NCBI GenBank assembly: GCA_002811675.1
Contig: PDIM01000035.1
Coordinates: 7,543 to 40,358, forward strand
Source of the DNA: Ichthyosporea sp. XGB-2017a
Taxonomy: Eukaryota; Opisthokonta; Ichthyosporea
Length of the DNA stretch: 32,816 nucleotides
Reading direction: 5' to 3'
Below the pieces are notes generated by a model that was not told the origin of the DNA, did not search any database, and worked only from the letters and a program-made list of their open reading frames with translations. The stretch's first letter is position 1. Every line of letters starts with the position of its first letter. Shown here piece after piece: positions 10,187 through 19,635 of this stretch. Made by a program: the position numbers and the translations under genes.

Positions 10187-10795
10187 TCATTCGCACTTGC
10201 ACAGACTGGTAGGATTCGCTGTGCGCACCTGAAACTTTCCCAGGGTCTCATCCGTCGCTTTGAATAAAGTCCTAATTATAAAGTTATGGCCTAATGTTGT
10301 TGCCTCGTTCATGATGCTAAGGCGCACTTTTGAATGTTGAGAAGAATTCCGAAAATATTTAGGATCGCAGAAGGGCTCGTAGTACTTGCAGTAACGCCCT
10401 TCGTTATTCTGATGTTTCCACACGATTCTCTCAAGATTAAGATAAAACCAAATTGAGATGCTGCATATGCGATTCTGGCTCGTAACCTTTATTACTGTAG
10501 TATGACCCAAAGAAAAGGGACTCCGAGGCATTTCATCTCACTTCTGAGAATCAAGGTACATAGTCAGCCAACTGGATGAGTGATAGCGGCGCTCAAAATG
10601 CAGGAGAAGGCACTGTCTTTTACTTTATAACCTTTCGATTCTATACACGATCCTTACCAAACCACTGCTGCATGGCTTTACAGTATTTCTTGACCGGGAT
10701 GACAACCTTTCACCTTCTTGCGTTGATGACTGGAAACGTGTAAATACTTATGGCGTTCGGTACGTAGACACGTCCTGGGCTTGCTAAGCGTCAGG
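10187..10795 (-). pseudogene. Decayed minus-strand gene with an open C-terminal part
   Basis: The last 114 codons (ATG at 10531 to TGA at 10187) are open and protein-like, with a cysteine-bearing stretch (RYCKYYEPFCDP) and the end NPTSLCKCE. Just upstream in the same frame, YLDSQK is followed by a TGA and then DEMPRS. Further upstream, in another frame, comes SPGRVYVPNAISIYTFPV, then an in-frame TGA, then KVVIPVKKYCKAMQQWFGK. At least one frameshift and two nonsense codons therefore separate coding-like segments on one strand. I do not recognise the family. The alternative is that only 10187-10531 is a small real gene of 114 residues without a signal peptide. Confidence 0.4.
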
Positions 10796-10798
10796 ACG
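10771..10798. repeat. Stem-loop with two stacked stems
   Basis: CGTCCTG (10771-10777) pairs with CAGGACG (10792-10798). Inside it, GCTT pairs with AAGC around a three-base loop. No T-run follows. It may be a leftover of a mobile element or chance within the relic gene. Confidence 0.5.
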
Positions 10799-11628
10799 GA
10801 ACTACGATGAGATTGATGAAGCCTCATCTCTCCATAGCGAGAAATCCATTGCTCTCAACATCACCCATGGTTGTTTTTCATTCATTCATCTCTTCTTCTT
10901 TCTTGCTGTATCACTTGTTCGTATGAAGGGGGTAGATCATCCCGATTGTCAACTCGAGGAGTTGTAAATCATTTGTAATTGAGAAATTCAAAGAGTTCTT
11001 GGAAGTGTATAGGCTATAGCAGATAGTTTAGTTGACCGCATTGATGCATCGCGCATGCTTCCCTCGTCCACCAGCAGCAGACACAGACTAAGATATATTT
11101 CTCTTTCAATTGCTCAAAGATTTCCCAAGCCTGTGAGGCATTTGAAGAATGTTTACTTGGCTGACGAAATTATTCCGATGCGAATATTGGCATATTTCCT
11201 CGGAGTAAACTTCAGCCATTTGATAAAAGAAAGATGCTCTTTGGTAGAAGAATCTAATTTATAACATGTGCCACTTTTTGGCGTTTTCTTTTGTTTTCCT
11301 TTTCCTTTTTCCTTTTCCTTTCTTTTTCTATCCTCGTGGCTTCGGGTGGAGCGTTGTATCTGAACCCGGTCATTGAAGAGTATCTATTCTTTGTGGAAAC
11401 AGACAATGTCATGTTGATTAATGTAGGGTCTTATTTACTGATAGTCAGGCAAGGCATTGTGGTGCTTGGACAGTTGATGGTGATCGAAATTCTTTATCAT
11501 GGGACTTGCTCTTGGAAAGCAGATGGATCAATCATTTGGCAGGCCGAGGAGCAGTTGAATGTGCTTGTAGACTGTGTATTCAAAACGACAGTGAAGACAA
11601 CAAAGTGATGCAAAGTTAGCCAAGATTT
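10799..11628. other. Decayed spacer before the helicase fragment
   Basis: It contains the second copy of the 24-bp repeat (10969-10992) and pyrimidine-rich runs near 11285-11335. Short plus-strand frames at 11055-11264 and 11291-11608 may be degraded upstream parts of the helicase element, but no motif confirms this. Confidence 0.4.
10969..10992. repeat. 24-bp dispersed repeat, copy 2
   Basis: Identical to 1773-1796 in the same orientation. It lies about 640 bases upstream of the PIF1-like helicase fragment, so a link to a mobile element is possible but unproven. Confidence 0.85.
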
Positions 11629-12132
11629 GTGAAACAATTGTCGATAGACTACAAGAGCACAGAAGAAAGGAATTTTTGCAATGCATTGGGGGAGCAATCA
11701 TCGAGGGTGTATGTACCCAGGGCCAATCCCCACGCTATATACATCAGGGTAGATAAAAAAGTTAGTGTCCCACAAGATATGCTTCTTTCGTTTACTCCAA
11801 ATGTTTTCCCAATACCTTTAATCGCTCATGATGTCAAGAAAAAACATTATTCCCATAACTTCAACGTAACAGTGCCACAGTTTCCCATATTAGTGGGCAA
11901 AGCAAGTACTATTCATAAGCTCCAAGCGCGAACGATCACCGAGGACGTTGTTTTTCATAATGTGAGCAAAGCAAAGATAGCACAAGTGTACACGGCATTG
12001 ACAAGGGTTACAAGGCTTGAAAGTATATTTATTACGAGCGGGACACTGCGTATTGATGCGAGTAAATGGCGATATGCAGAGAAAGTGCGAGAGGAATTAG
12101 CTCGCTTGGAATCGTTGGATAAAGAAGAATAA
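11629..12132 (+). pseudogene. PIF1/Helitron-type helicase, C-terminal fragment
   Basis: The 167 open codons contain the last two motifs of superfamily 1B helicases of the PIF1/RecD type: ASTIHKLQARTI (usual form TIHKSQGxTL) and QVYTALTRVTRLESIFI (usual form VYVALSRVxSxxGL). The Gly of the first motif is replaced by Ala. The Walker A and B motifs and the rest of the N-terminal helicase are absent. The frame has no convincing ATG (it opens at a GTG; the first Met is about 50 codons in). PIF1-like helicases occur as cellular genes and inside Helitron transposons and large viruses. I read this as the 3' remnant of such an element; the Rep nuclease typical of Helitrons is not visible. A stop after LESLDKEE closes it naturally. 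Confidence 0.65.
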
Positions 12133-12966
12133 ACTAAATGTAATTAGCACGACATCCCTTTCCGTGATAAGGAAGAAGAAAAACTAGACACGGCTTTGGT
12201 TATAGACTCCCATACAGACAGACAGATACACACACACACACCGGGGATGATAGAATTTAACGTCCAAAGTGAATATAGAAAATAAAAATCCAACAGTCAT
12301 AGAGGGCAAGAAAGTGGAAATCAATGAATCAAGTATATAAATCAACAGGCATAGAGGTGAAAGGAAATAGACAAAAAAACACAATACACAAAATAGAACT
12401 CAACAGAGCTGCAAACAGGGCTTAACAGAGACGAAGGGGGGGGGGGGGACTGGGGAAGGAGAAGAAAAAGTGAGACAGGAAATAAATGAAACAGTCTAGA
12501 AACAGGACAGAAGAAAATTAAAACAAACAAAAACTTTTAATTTATTTATTTCTATTTTTAGAGATGTTAATTCCATAATTAAGAGCAGGTTGTGCCAGAT
12601 GAGATAAGAAATGAATAATGAAACAGCACAAAACAAACACTTTTTTGGGGGGGGGGTGTTTCTATTTTTAGAGATTTGGGCCTGAGCTGATGAGAGAAAT
12701 TAAACACTACATTATGTAGCTTAGTGCACGCTTCGCTTAAACTAGACTAGTCTCTTGAGAGTAGAGAAATGAAGGCCCGGCCTACTAATTGGCTTTTAGT
12801 CTTTTAGTGTATGTTAGCTTCGTTTGTGAGTGAAGCAACACACATGATATCTGATTCGAGTAAGCGAATGAGTGAGTCAGTGAGTGAGTGTGTGTTTTTT
12901 TTTTTTTTTTTTTTTGAAATATAAGGATTGCGTTTGACATATTTGAAAGGCCGTGGTCTTTTTGGG
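12133..12966. other. Spacer rich in simple repeats
   Basis: Contents: a CA run (12226-12241), 13 G's (12436-12448), 10 G's (12647-12656), a 17-base direct repeat (12549-12565 and 12659-12675) within a diverged duplication, TGAG-type repeats (about 12865-12890) and 21 T's (12895-12915) just before the next gene. No coding region is seen. Confidence 0.75.
12549..12675. repeat. 17-bp direct repeat, two copies
   Basis: TTTCTATTTTTAGAGAT occurs at 12549-12565 and 12659-12675. Similar A-rich sequence ending in ACAAACA(A)CTTTT precedes both, so this looks like an old local duplication. Confidence 0.8.
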
Positions 12967-14763
12967 ATGGGGATGGAGAACAGTCGGAAAGATACAATGT
13001 TGGAAAGTCTTCATGAAGGCAAAGGGTCCAAAGAGCATCATGTATACACGGTAGAAGAAGCTGGAGAATGCAAACCACACATACGAGATCACATTGTGCG
13101 GCTGGCGACTGAGCAAACGGAGCAAGGGGAGAAGAAGGCGTGGAATCCAACTGTTCCAGCGGCAGTGAAAAGCAACAAAACCAAGACCATCCATTGCGTG
13201 CACTTTGTATTTGTGGGATTAATGGCAGTGGCATTTGTTAGTTGTATAGCGATTTATCTGAATTACACAAAAGTGTCCATTTCTAGGAATTACCCGAAAG
13301 AATTGACAGGTCCCAAGTTTACAGTAAATTGCAGTTCTACCCGCTCTACCACCAAATTGAAACGGAAGGGTTTTATGGAAACGCTCCAAGAGTTTTCTTT
13401 CGAACGCATGATGGCTGACATTGAAGAGGAAATACAGACAAAGAAGCCAGCGGGCGTCTCAATAGAACAATCAAAACAACCAGGAAAAAATGCAATACCT
13501 TTGCGGGCGCATTTGAGGATGCACCAGGCGATTATCGATATGCTGGTACCCTGGGTGGCAAAGGAGCCTGTAGTGGAGCCCGCGCCTGCTTGTATTCAGG
13601 CACGAGAGCAGGCGAAGAGGAGGCAACACCGTATCCCCACCCAGAAGGAGTGTGCAAAATTCTCCACAGCTTTTAGTGGGAAGCTTTTGCCAGGCGTGAG
13701 CAATGGGAACAAGGAAGGGCGAAAGATTGGGTTTGTGACACTTATTGGTTTTGAAGGGGATGTATTGGAAGTTCATTTGGCAGAGATTTATGAAGCGGTA
13801 GACTATATCTTCCTGATGGAGTCCACTGCCATCCATGGACCATCTCCCTTGAGAAAGCCACTCGTGTGGGAGACTTTGCGCACTCAAAAACGCTTTCAGC
13901 GCTTCCAGCCGAAGATTGTGTACCTAGTAAGTGATGACTCTGAGATTCCTGAGGGGAATTTAGCCGTTGGTGGTATTGGCAATGTCAACAATACAGACAG
14001 GACTATCTTTGCCTTAGAAGGGTATCAGAAAATTCGCCGATATGAGAAGTTGATGGCATGGAATAAGGAAACAAAAGTATTCGGACCTGATGACTGGATC
14101 GGGTTTGGAGACGCTGATGGGGTGTTGAAAGGGGAAAATCTACCTCTTCTCCGTTACTGTGAGGCAAAACACTGGGTAATGGATGTTGGGATTTGGTTTT
14201 CATTTGGTGATATATCTACTGCTTTTCGGCCGGACTATCCCGTTGACAAAGTACACCATCCATATTCACTGGGGATGGCATCCTTTTACCAGGTGGGCAA
14301 GCTGAAGGAAGATTTTCTATTTCAGATTCCTGCAATAAGACAGACCAAAATGGCCATCCCGAACAATTTAGTTGGATTAGCTGGGCGATACATGTTAGGG
14401 GGAATGCACATGACTCATTATCCTTACCTCCCCTTTCTGTTGATGAAAACATTTACGGCGAGTGAGTACTACAGGTCTGACCAGTCGGAATTTCTCGACA
14501 TGGCAAAGAAACTGCATGATTTTGTCAAGGATGGTGATCTCTTGAAATTCCAAGAATACATGGTGAAGAAGGTTTTCGCTTTAGGAAAACCGTTGGTGCA
14601 AGCGCTTGGTCCCCACCGATTTAAACCAGCGAAACAACTTGAAATAGAAGATCCGGAGCTATACTATCTCCCTTGGTTCCTGGAGTGCAACATCGGGGGA
14701 CGCTACTACATTGACATTGCTAAGGAAATCGATCCCAGACTTACTGCAAATAGCGGAGTGTAA
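12967..14763 (+). CDS. Glycosyltransferase family 17 (Mgat3-like), type II membrane protein
   Basis: 598 residues from the ATG at 12967 (a second ATG follows two codons later; the frame upstream has no ATG). About 77 cytosolic residues precede one membrane segment (residues about 78-100, VHFVFVGLMAVAFVSC), then a luminal stem and the catalytic domain: type II topology typical of Golgi transferases. GT17 features are clear: AEIYEAVDYIFLMES, then KPLVWE, and GFGDADGV with the metal-binding DxD-type D382-A-D384. The family includes beta-1,4-mannosyl-glycoprotein N-acetylglucosaminyltransferase (bisecting GlcNAc). Acceptor and sugar here are unknown. It converges with the O-fucosyltransferase-like gene at 15412-17055. 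A 21-base T-tract lies 50 bases upstream of the ATG. Confidence 0.88.
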   Translation: MGMENSRKDTMLESLHEGKGSKEHHVYTVEEAGECKPHIRDHIVRLATEQTEQGEKKAWNPTVPAAVKSNKTKTIHCVHFVFVGLMAVAFVSCIAIYLNYTKVSISRNYPKELTGPKFTVNCSSTRSTTKLKRKGFMETLQEFSFERMMADIEEEIQTKKPAGVSIEQSKQPGKNAIPLRAHLRMHQAIIDMLVPWVAKEPVVEPAPACIQAREQAKRRQHRIPTQKECAKFSTAFSGKLLPGVSNGNKEGRKIGFVTLIGFEGDVLEVHLAEIYEAVDYIFLMESTAIHGPSPLRKPLVWETLRTQKRFQRFQPKIVYLVSDDSEIPEGNLAVGGIGNVNNTDRTIFALEGYQKIRRYEKLMAWNKETKVFGPDDWIGFGDADGVLKGENLPLLRYCEAKHWVMDVGIWFSFGDISTAFRPDYPVDKVHHPYSLGMASFYQVGKLKEDFLFQIPAIRQTKMAIPNNLVGLAGRYMLGGMHMTHYPYLPFLLMKTFTASEYYRSDQSEFLDMAKKLHDFVKDGDLLKFQEYMVKKVFALGKPLVQALGPHRFKPAKQLEIEDPELYYLPWFLECNIGGRYYIDIAKEIDPRLTANSGV

Positions 14764-15411
14764 ATGAAACCCCAGATATTGTAATTAGCCATCAGCCAAT
14801 ACAAGGACTTGGTTTTTTAGGGAAGATTCGGGAAATACGAATCGGGGTGAGTGAGAACAAGTGGAGAAAAAGAACGACTATGCATAAAGTAAGTTATAAG
14901 TACAGGTGAAGTAAATACGAATCTCTGACGAGTGGTGCGGAGACTCTTTGTTGACGGATGGACAGCCAGGGTTTATTATGGAGGGTAACGAGAGATGCTT
15001 GAGAGAGTATCCAAGTGACTCGAATGCCACTCTTAAGTACTTTGTCCGAGTTTTGTGCCTGACTCGCGTGAGATTTGTTGGTGAATTGGTGATGCTACTA
15101 CAGAATTACAGAGTGAGTGAATTGCGAATTACCAGACAAGGTTGTTGAGATTGCGCGGCAGGAAAAAGTAGAGAAGTGTTGACCAAATGCCCGCGGGGGT
15201 TAACGAGAGATGCCCAAAGAATTGCTACATAACCCCCGCCGGATCGTACATGTTAGTTAGCTAACGCCGTGGGATTCGTGTGAGTTTCGGTGGTGGTTTG
15301 ACTGACTTTTCGTGGACTAGTTGGTGGAAACTTCTTATTTGTGGATTTCCAATAGAGGGAAGAACTTTGCCGACTGTGCATCTCCCACAATCCACAATAT
15401 CCGCTTTGAGA
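14764..15411. other. Spacer between convergent glycosyltransferase genes
   Basis: No gene is seen. TAACGAGAGATGC occurs twice (about 14986-14998 and 15201-15213), each preceded by a GTTGAC 40 bases or less upstream, so a segment seems to have duplicated and diverged. A 10-bp inverted repeat lies at 15193-15239. Confidence 0.6.
15193..15239. repeat. 10-bp perfect inverted repeat with 27-base loop
   Basis: GCGGGGGTTA (15193-15202) and TAACCCCCGC (15230-15239). It is GC-rich in an AT-rich spacer and lies between two converging 3' ends, so a role in 3'-end formation is possible but not shown. Confidence 0.7.
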
Positions 15412-17055
15412 TTAAAACACTTGCATAATGGGAGTCAGTGAGGGTGCCTTCTTCGTATCCTCCTGAATGAATTTCGCACGAGCGGATAGCGTGGAAAATC
15501 GGTTCATTAGAAACGCCGTAGCCTTTGAAAGAAAATACATATCCAGTGCTACCCGAGCAAAGGGGAAACTATTGGGGCACGAGCGGCTCCCTAGCGGCAT
15601 CATCAAGTCACTTGCATACACAGCCCCGTAATCCTTTGCCAGCTGCTCGAGAACCAATGACTCCTTCTCATTAGTGGCCACATAAACTCGCATGGACTGC
15701 GATATCGGGTCCTTGGGAACAAGGTTACCAAAGTTGGTTCTTTCCTTTGAGAAACTGAATCGAGTTTTGCTGGATGTGATTTCAAAGGGACCCCATATAC
15801 TTTCTTTCAATTTATGCACGATTCCGGAAAGGGCCGACACGAAGCTGGATGCTTTTACAAACATTTCTTTGAATTTCATGGAAATTTGAGCTTGTGACGG
15901 GAAGCAATGTCCAAATTTCTCCACATTATCCCCTACCAAATGCTTACAATAAATTGCAAAGTCTCCTCGTCGCAGATGCACAGCCATGAAATGGTACTTC
16001 CTCCCCACCCCATCTGTCCCCATCATCCGCGCATTCTGTAGCATATTGTTCCCAATTTCCTCCAACTCGTTAGAAAACCCAATCAAATGAGACGTGGTAA
16101 ACTCCGCACTCACTTCCCCTGAAAACCTATCGTCCAAGCGGAAAATAAACCCCGCACACACAAACTGCTCGGTGCCGTCCAAGGAGTCAAACTGTTGCAT
16201 ATAGTCCTCAAAGGAATAATGCCACACATTGTCCTCTCGCTTGGCACATCGAAATGTCTGTGAGGCCCAGAATTCCGGATCATCCTCCAGGTACTCCACT
16301 TCTAAATGTCTCACGATGATTGCTTTCCCAGTGAAGGCTCCCAGAGGCTCAGGATCCATATCAGTGACGCCTTTGGCAAATCTCCATGTTGCTTTGGGAT
16401 GCTGCGGCTGCACAAATCTGAAGTAAGACCGGAAGGCAACTTGCTTAAGAACAACTTGATCTTTCAGCTTATCATATGACTTAAACTTGACTTTCTCAAA
16501 TTTAAACCTCGATTCCATTCCCTTTCTCTTTTCCTCGTCCTGTACGCTTTCGAAAAGCGTTGATCTTGACCCAAGCTCCCCATCTTTGATGTGTTCATTG
16601 GTCATGTAAGGCACAGCCAATGTGCGATTAAGCAAAGCAGCAAGAGCACAGGCCCTTTCAAACTGATACAAAACATTGTTCAATCCCTGGTCGGGAAGAA
16701 ACACTAAATACTTCTTATCTTTCCTCGATGGCTTCTCTACCCCAGTGCTGGTCGATCCCTCCTTCAGTGCTCCCTTCGTGTGTGATTGTCCTTTCCCTTC
16801 GCCACTCATTGAGTTATTATTCAACAACAGTTTCTTCATTTCCAATTCTGGGCACACTTTGATGATTTTGTTGTCCCTTGCTGCATCCCAGTACTTCTTC
16901 CCTGTACCATTATTGCCCATTAACTGATCATGCTGTTGTTGTTGGTATTCCTCCATATAAATATTAAGCAAAAGCAAAAGAATCCCTGCGAAGACTGCGC
17001 CAATGCACAAAACAAAACAACGCTTCACAAGTCGTCTTCTATAAAACACCACCAT
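15412..17055 (-). CDS. O-fucosyltransferase-like type II membrane enzyme
   Basis: 547 residues from the ATG at 17055. Eleven or so residues with basic RRRLVKR precede one membrane segment (about 13-34), then a Gln/Asn-rich stem and the luminal domain. Hallmarks of the GDP-fucose protein O-fucosyltransferase family (PF10250) are visible: DQGLNNVLYQFERACALAAL with LNRTLAVP (residues about 122-150), HLRRGDF at 360-366 (the conserved GDP-fucose-binding HxRxGDF), YVATNEKE, and a C-terminal FLMNRFSTLSA matching the usual STFS region. Members transfer fucose, or in plants and algae less defined sugars, to proteins or glycans in ER or Golgi. The exact donor and acceptor cannot be read. The length is near that of plant and algal members. 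It is convergent with the GT17 gene. Confidence 0.85.
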   Translation of the reverse strand: MVVFYRRRLVKRCFVLCIGAVFAGILLLLLNIYMEEYQQQQHDQLMGNNGTGKKYWDAARDNKIIKVCPELEMKKLLLNNNSMSGEGKGQSHTKGALKEGSTSTGVEKPSRKDKKYLVFLPDQGLNNVLYQFERACALAALLNRTLAVPYMTNEHIKDGELGSRSTLFESVQDEEKRKGMESRFKFEKVKFKSYDKLKDQVVLKQVAFRSYFRFVQPQHPKATWRFAKGVTDMDPEPLGAFTGKAIIVRHLEVEYLEDDPEFWASQTFRCAKREDNVWHYSFEDYMQQFDSLDGTEQFVCAGFIFRLDDRFSGEVSAEFTTSHLIGFSNELEEIGNNMLQNARMMGTDGVGRKYHFMAVHLRRGDFAIYCKHLVGDNVEKFGHCFPSQAQISMKFKEMFVKASSFVSALSGIVHKLKESIWGPFEITSSKTRFSFSKERTNFGNLVPKDPISQSMRVYVATNEKESLVLEQLAKDYGAVYASDLMMPLGSRSCPNSFPFARVALDMYFLSKATAFLMNRFSTLSARAKFIQEDTKKAPSLTPIMQVF

Positions 17056-17485
17056 GATCAATCACTTCAGGCTTTCCACCCACACGCTGCACTTTACTCT
17101 CCAATATACACAAACACCAAGATCCCCATGACATCTTATCCTAGACTGAAGAATCGAACTGCCAAAGCCAAAAGAAAAAGAAAAAAGAAAAAAAAAATAC
17201 AGTTTTTGGTTTTTGTCGATGTAGAACCAATTACATTACATAACTCAAAAGAATTGTAAATAGGGGGTACAAAAATATTTTTATTTTTTTTTCTTGGGGG
17301 GTAGGGAGCTGGATTATTTTTAGTATTTTTTAAATAAACGCGTTTATTTTCTGTACTTATTTTTATACGACTTTTATGATCTACCAATTACATTGCATAA
17401 CTCGAAAAAAAGAAAGAAGACAAAAAAGAGGATAAGGATAGTGTTACAGTCAAATGTGGACAATGGGGTCATGAAGAGTGGTTGC
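17056..17485. other. Upstream spacer with a duplicated 21-bp segment
   Basis: No gene is seen. ACCAATTACATT[A/G]CATAACTC occurs at 17226-17246 and 17383-17403 (20 of 21 bases equal), with A-rich sequence after both. Between them are T-, A- and G-runs. Confidence 0.6.
17226..17403. repeat. Near-identical 21-bp direct repeats, 157 bp apart
   Basis: The copies at 17226-17246 and 17383-17403 differ at one base. They could be arms of a small decayed element or a local duplication. Confidence 0.75.
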
Positions 17486-18292
17486 CTATGCCCTTGGGAC
17501 TTGACAAATAGTCACCAGTGCAAGAATCAGCAGCAGAATTATATAAGCACCATCATCCTCTTTTTTGCGCTCCTCAAGACAGGCATCGTATGAAAGCCTG
17601 CATGGTGCGGTCACTTCTGCTATGGCAACAGCAAAGTCTTCATCCGACTAAATTTCGTTTGAAGTCTCTTTAATAGCTTTTTGCCTGTCTCTAAATGGAG
17701 CTCGCAATTCTTCTATGTAGTGGTCCTTGACTTTTTCGAAGTCACTGTTGATCTTGCTTATTTCAGCGCTACAGCTAACCTGTATCTGGTTTAACTTCTC
17801 TGACAATGTCTCCTCCTATGTCTTTAGACTTTCAGAACATGCTGCATTCTGCTGTACCGCAATTTTTAACTTATTTTCTCATACAGGACAGTCTTCAGCA
17901 CACGCGGGACAGTTTTCTCTCTCTTTTTGACACTGCTAATTTTGCCTTCTCGTCTGTGCAAGCATTTCCTCCTCCTTTACCAAACTGATGACCCAACGAA
18001 TGATCCAATTACATAGCTTATTACATACTGTACATAGTGTAAAGATCAAGAATTTGCTTACAGTAATAAGAAGTTTATTTTTATAGTCTTTATAACTACC
18101 ATGCACGATGACCACAGGAGTCGATGGACTCCAGGGAGGTATATAAGATGGTTTTAATCCTAGGCAGTCTAATTGGGAATCAAGTTGTTTCTTTTGTTTT
18201 AATTGATTTACCGTCTTGGTAAGGGATTCACTGTTTGAATTGTTCGGTATGTCTGCATCAAATCTGTCTGTCTTCAAATTAATATTCACCAT
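17486..18292 (-). pseudogene. Coiled-coil membrane-protein relic with four in-frame stops
   Basis: A single minus-strand frame runs from the ATG at 18292 to the TAG at 17486 without a frameshift but with TAG (17936), TGA (17879), TAG (17816) and TAG (17648). Its second half is strongly protein-like: ENCPACAEDCPV, then charged heptad-like EETLSEKLNQIQVSCSAEI and INSDFEKVKDHYIEELRA, then SDEDFAVAIAEVTAPCRLSY. It ends in a membrane or GPI-type tail, GAYIILLLILALVTICQVPR. The first half (17939-18292) is less convincing and its start overlaps the antisense relic beginning at 18249. All three stop codons end intact genes nearby, so a dead gene is likelier than recoding. The family is not recognised. 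Confidence 0.55.
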
Positions 18293-19482
18293 TGTGTTGG
18301 TAAACGTTTTCCTGTTTACCGGCTCCTTTCAAGCAAGCCATTCAAGGGAGCTGCTAAGAGATGTGCTCCAGTTTAGTCAAGATCTTTCATTTTACAAAAT
18401 TGATATTTTAGTAGTTGTCGAGAGCGATTTATGGCTCTACTCTATAAGTGGCCTATACTTCCCCTGCCTTGACATACCAGTCTGGTGGTCCAGATGGAAA
18501 TTCAAGCTTGGGAATTTCTGGGGTACGGTCTTCTTCCAAAAACCCGTATGTGACCCATTTCGTAGACAGTTATGGCTACAGTCACGTGAACTGCTCGTAC
18601 AATCCCTTCAAGAAACCATGTCACCATCACAATTACAACGTTATTTCAAAGTTTGGGATATCTTTGTAATGATAATTATGCGTCTTTAAAGCAACTAAAA
18701 TATTATTCCTTTCTTGAAAATGCCTTCACTAGCTCCATTATCGTCTCGTCGATGCGTAATGTGTCGATTAATTCTCCATTCGCTGAACAAGACCCTGGAA
18801 GTGAATTGGATATTGATGACGGCCATGCATCCATTTACGGCTATCAAGTGGAAAATTTATCTGTGAATGACACTGTGGCAAAGGAATTCATAGTAACTCA
18901 CGTGAGTACGCTAGAACTAAATAACCTTGCAACTGCTAACTTCAAAGCAAATGACGTCGCTACTCTTTCTGGTAATGTGATATTACCCTTTTTGTCTCAT
19001 CAAAGTCCTAAGCTTGATCTAGTCGGTACGAACAAACTTGAATATAACTTTGGTTACTATCGTGTGCTCCGAAGAAGGGTCAGTCTAATTTAAATCAAAC
19101 ACCTGCTTCGACCTCATAGATAATAGGAATCAAGTTCCTTGTGTAAACAACCCAATGTCGTACGGGGTAGCACCTGAATCTGACAACTCTCTCGTCGTCA
19201 ATTTAAAATACTTCAACCCATCATCCTCTGCTCGCTTCGATTATACATGCGTGGGGAGGCTCAAAAAACCACAACACACAGACTTTCAACCGTGGCCTTT
19301 TGAACAAAATTCCTTATGCTTTAACAAAGGATGCTCTTCCCCAGAGTTCTTTTCAGTACGAAAAAATAAGTCTGAACAAAATGGGAACTCAGATTGTAAA
19401 TCCTCTTATCAACGCCGGAGTAGTCTCCTTTCCAGCTGTAAGTGTTCTCATGACCATCCTAGCCATCGCCCTGCTCTGCTAA
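18249..19482 (+). pseudogene. Broken gene for a secreted, GPI-tailed surface protein
   Basis: The ATG at 18249 starts a good signal peptide (MSASNLSVFKLIFTIVLVNV, then FLFTGSFQASHS). The coding signal then hops frames: SGGPDGNSSLGISG and HFVDSYGYSHVNCSYNP (around 18470-18600, +1), NDNYASLKQLKYYSFLENAF (+2, to about 19065), FDLIDNRNQVPCVNNPMSYG (frame 0, after a TAA at 19086) and KIPYALTKDALPQSSFQY (+1). It ends in a hydrophobic tail INAGVVSFPAVSVLMTILAI before a TAA at 19480, as in GPI-anchored proteins. At least three frameshifts and one stop make it a pseudogene unless unusual short introns explain them. Overall shape (signal, Cys- and Asn-rich ectodomain, GPI tail) matches the intact gene at 22737. 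Confidence 0.6.
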
Positions 19483-19635
19483 AAAAGTAATAAAGGAGTG
19501 TTATATGTTGACCCACACCGGCAACATAACTTAATTGCAGAGCGGTGTGTGTATTATATGTTCACTTTCCGGAGATGACTGTGCCAACCTCCACTCACAC
19601 GTTCTGTCCGAGTAGGGATATAAGCTTCAACTGAG

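Noticed and set aside
10771-12180. Complete Helitron with terminal hairpins
   Set aside because: No Rep domain, no convincing TC or CTRR ends; only a helicase tail and a stem-loop are present.
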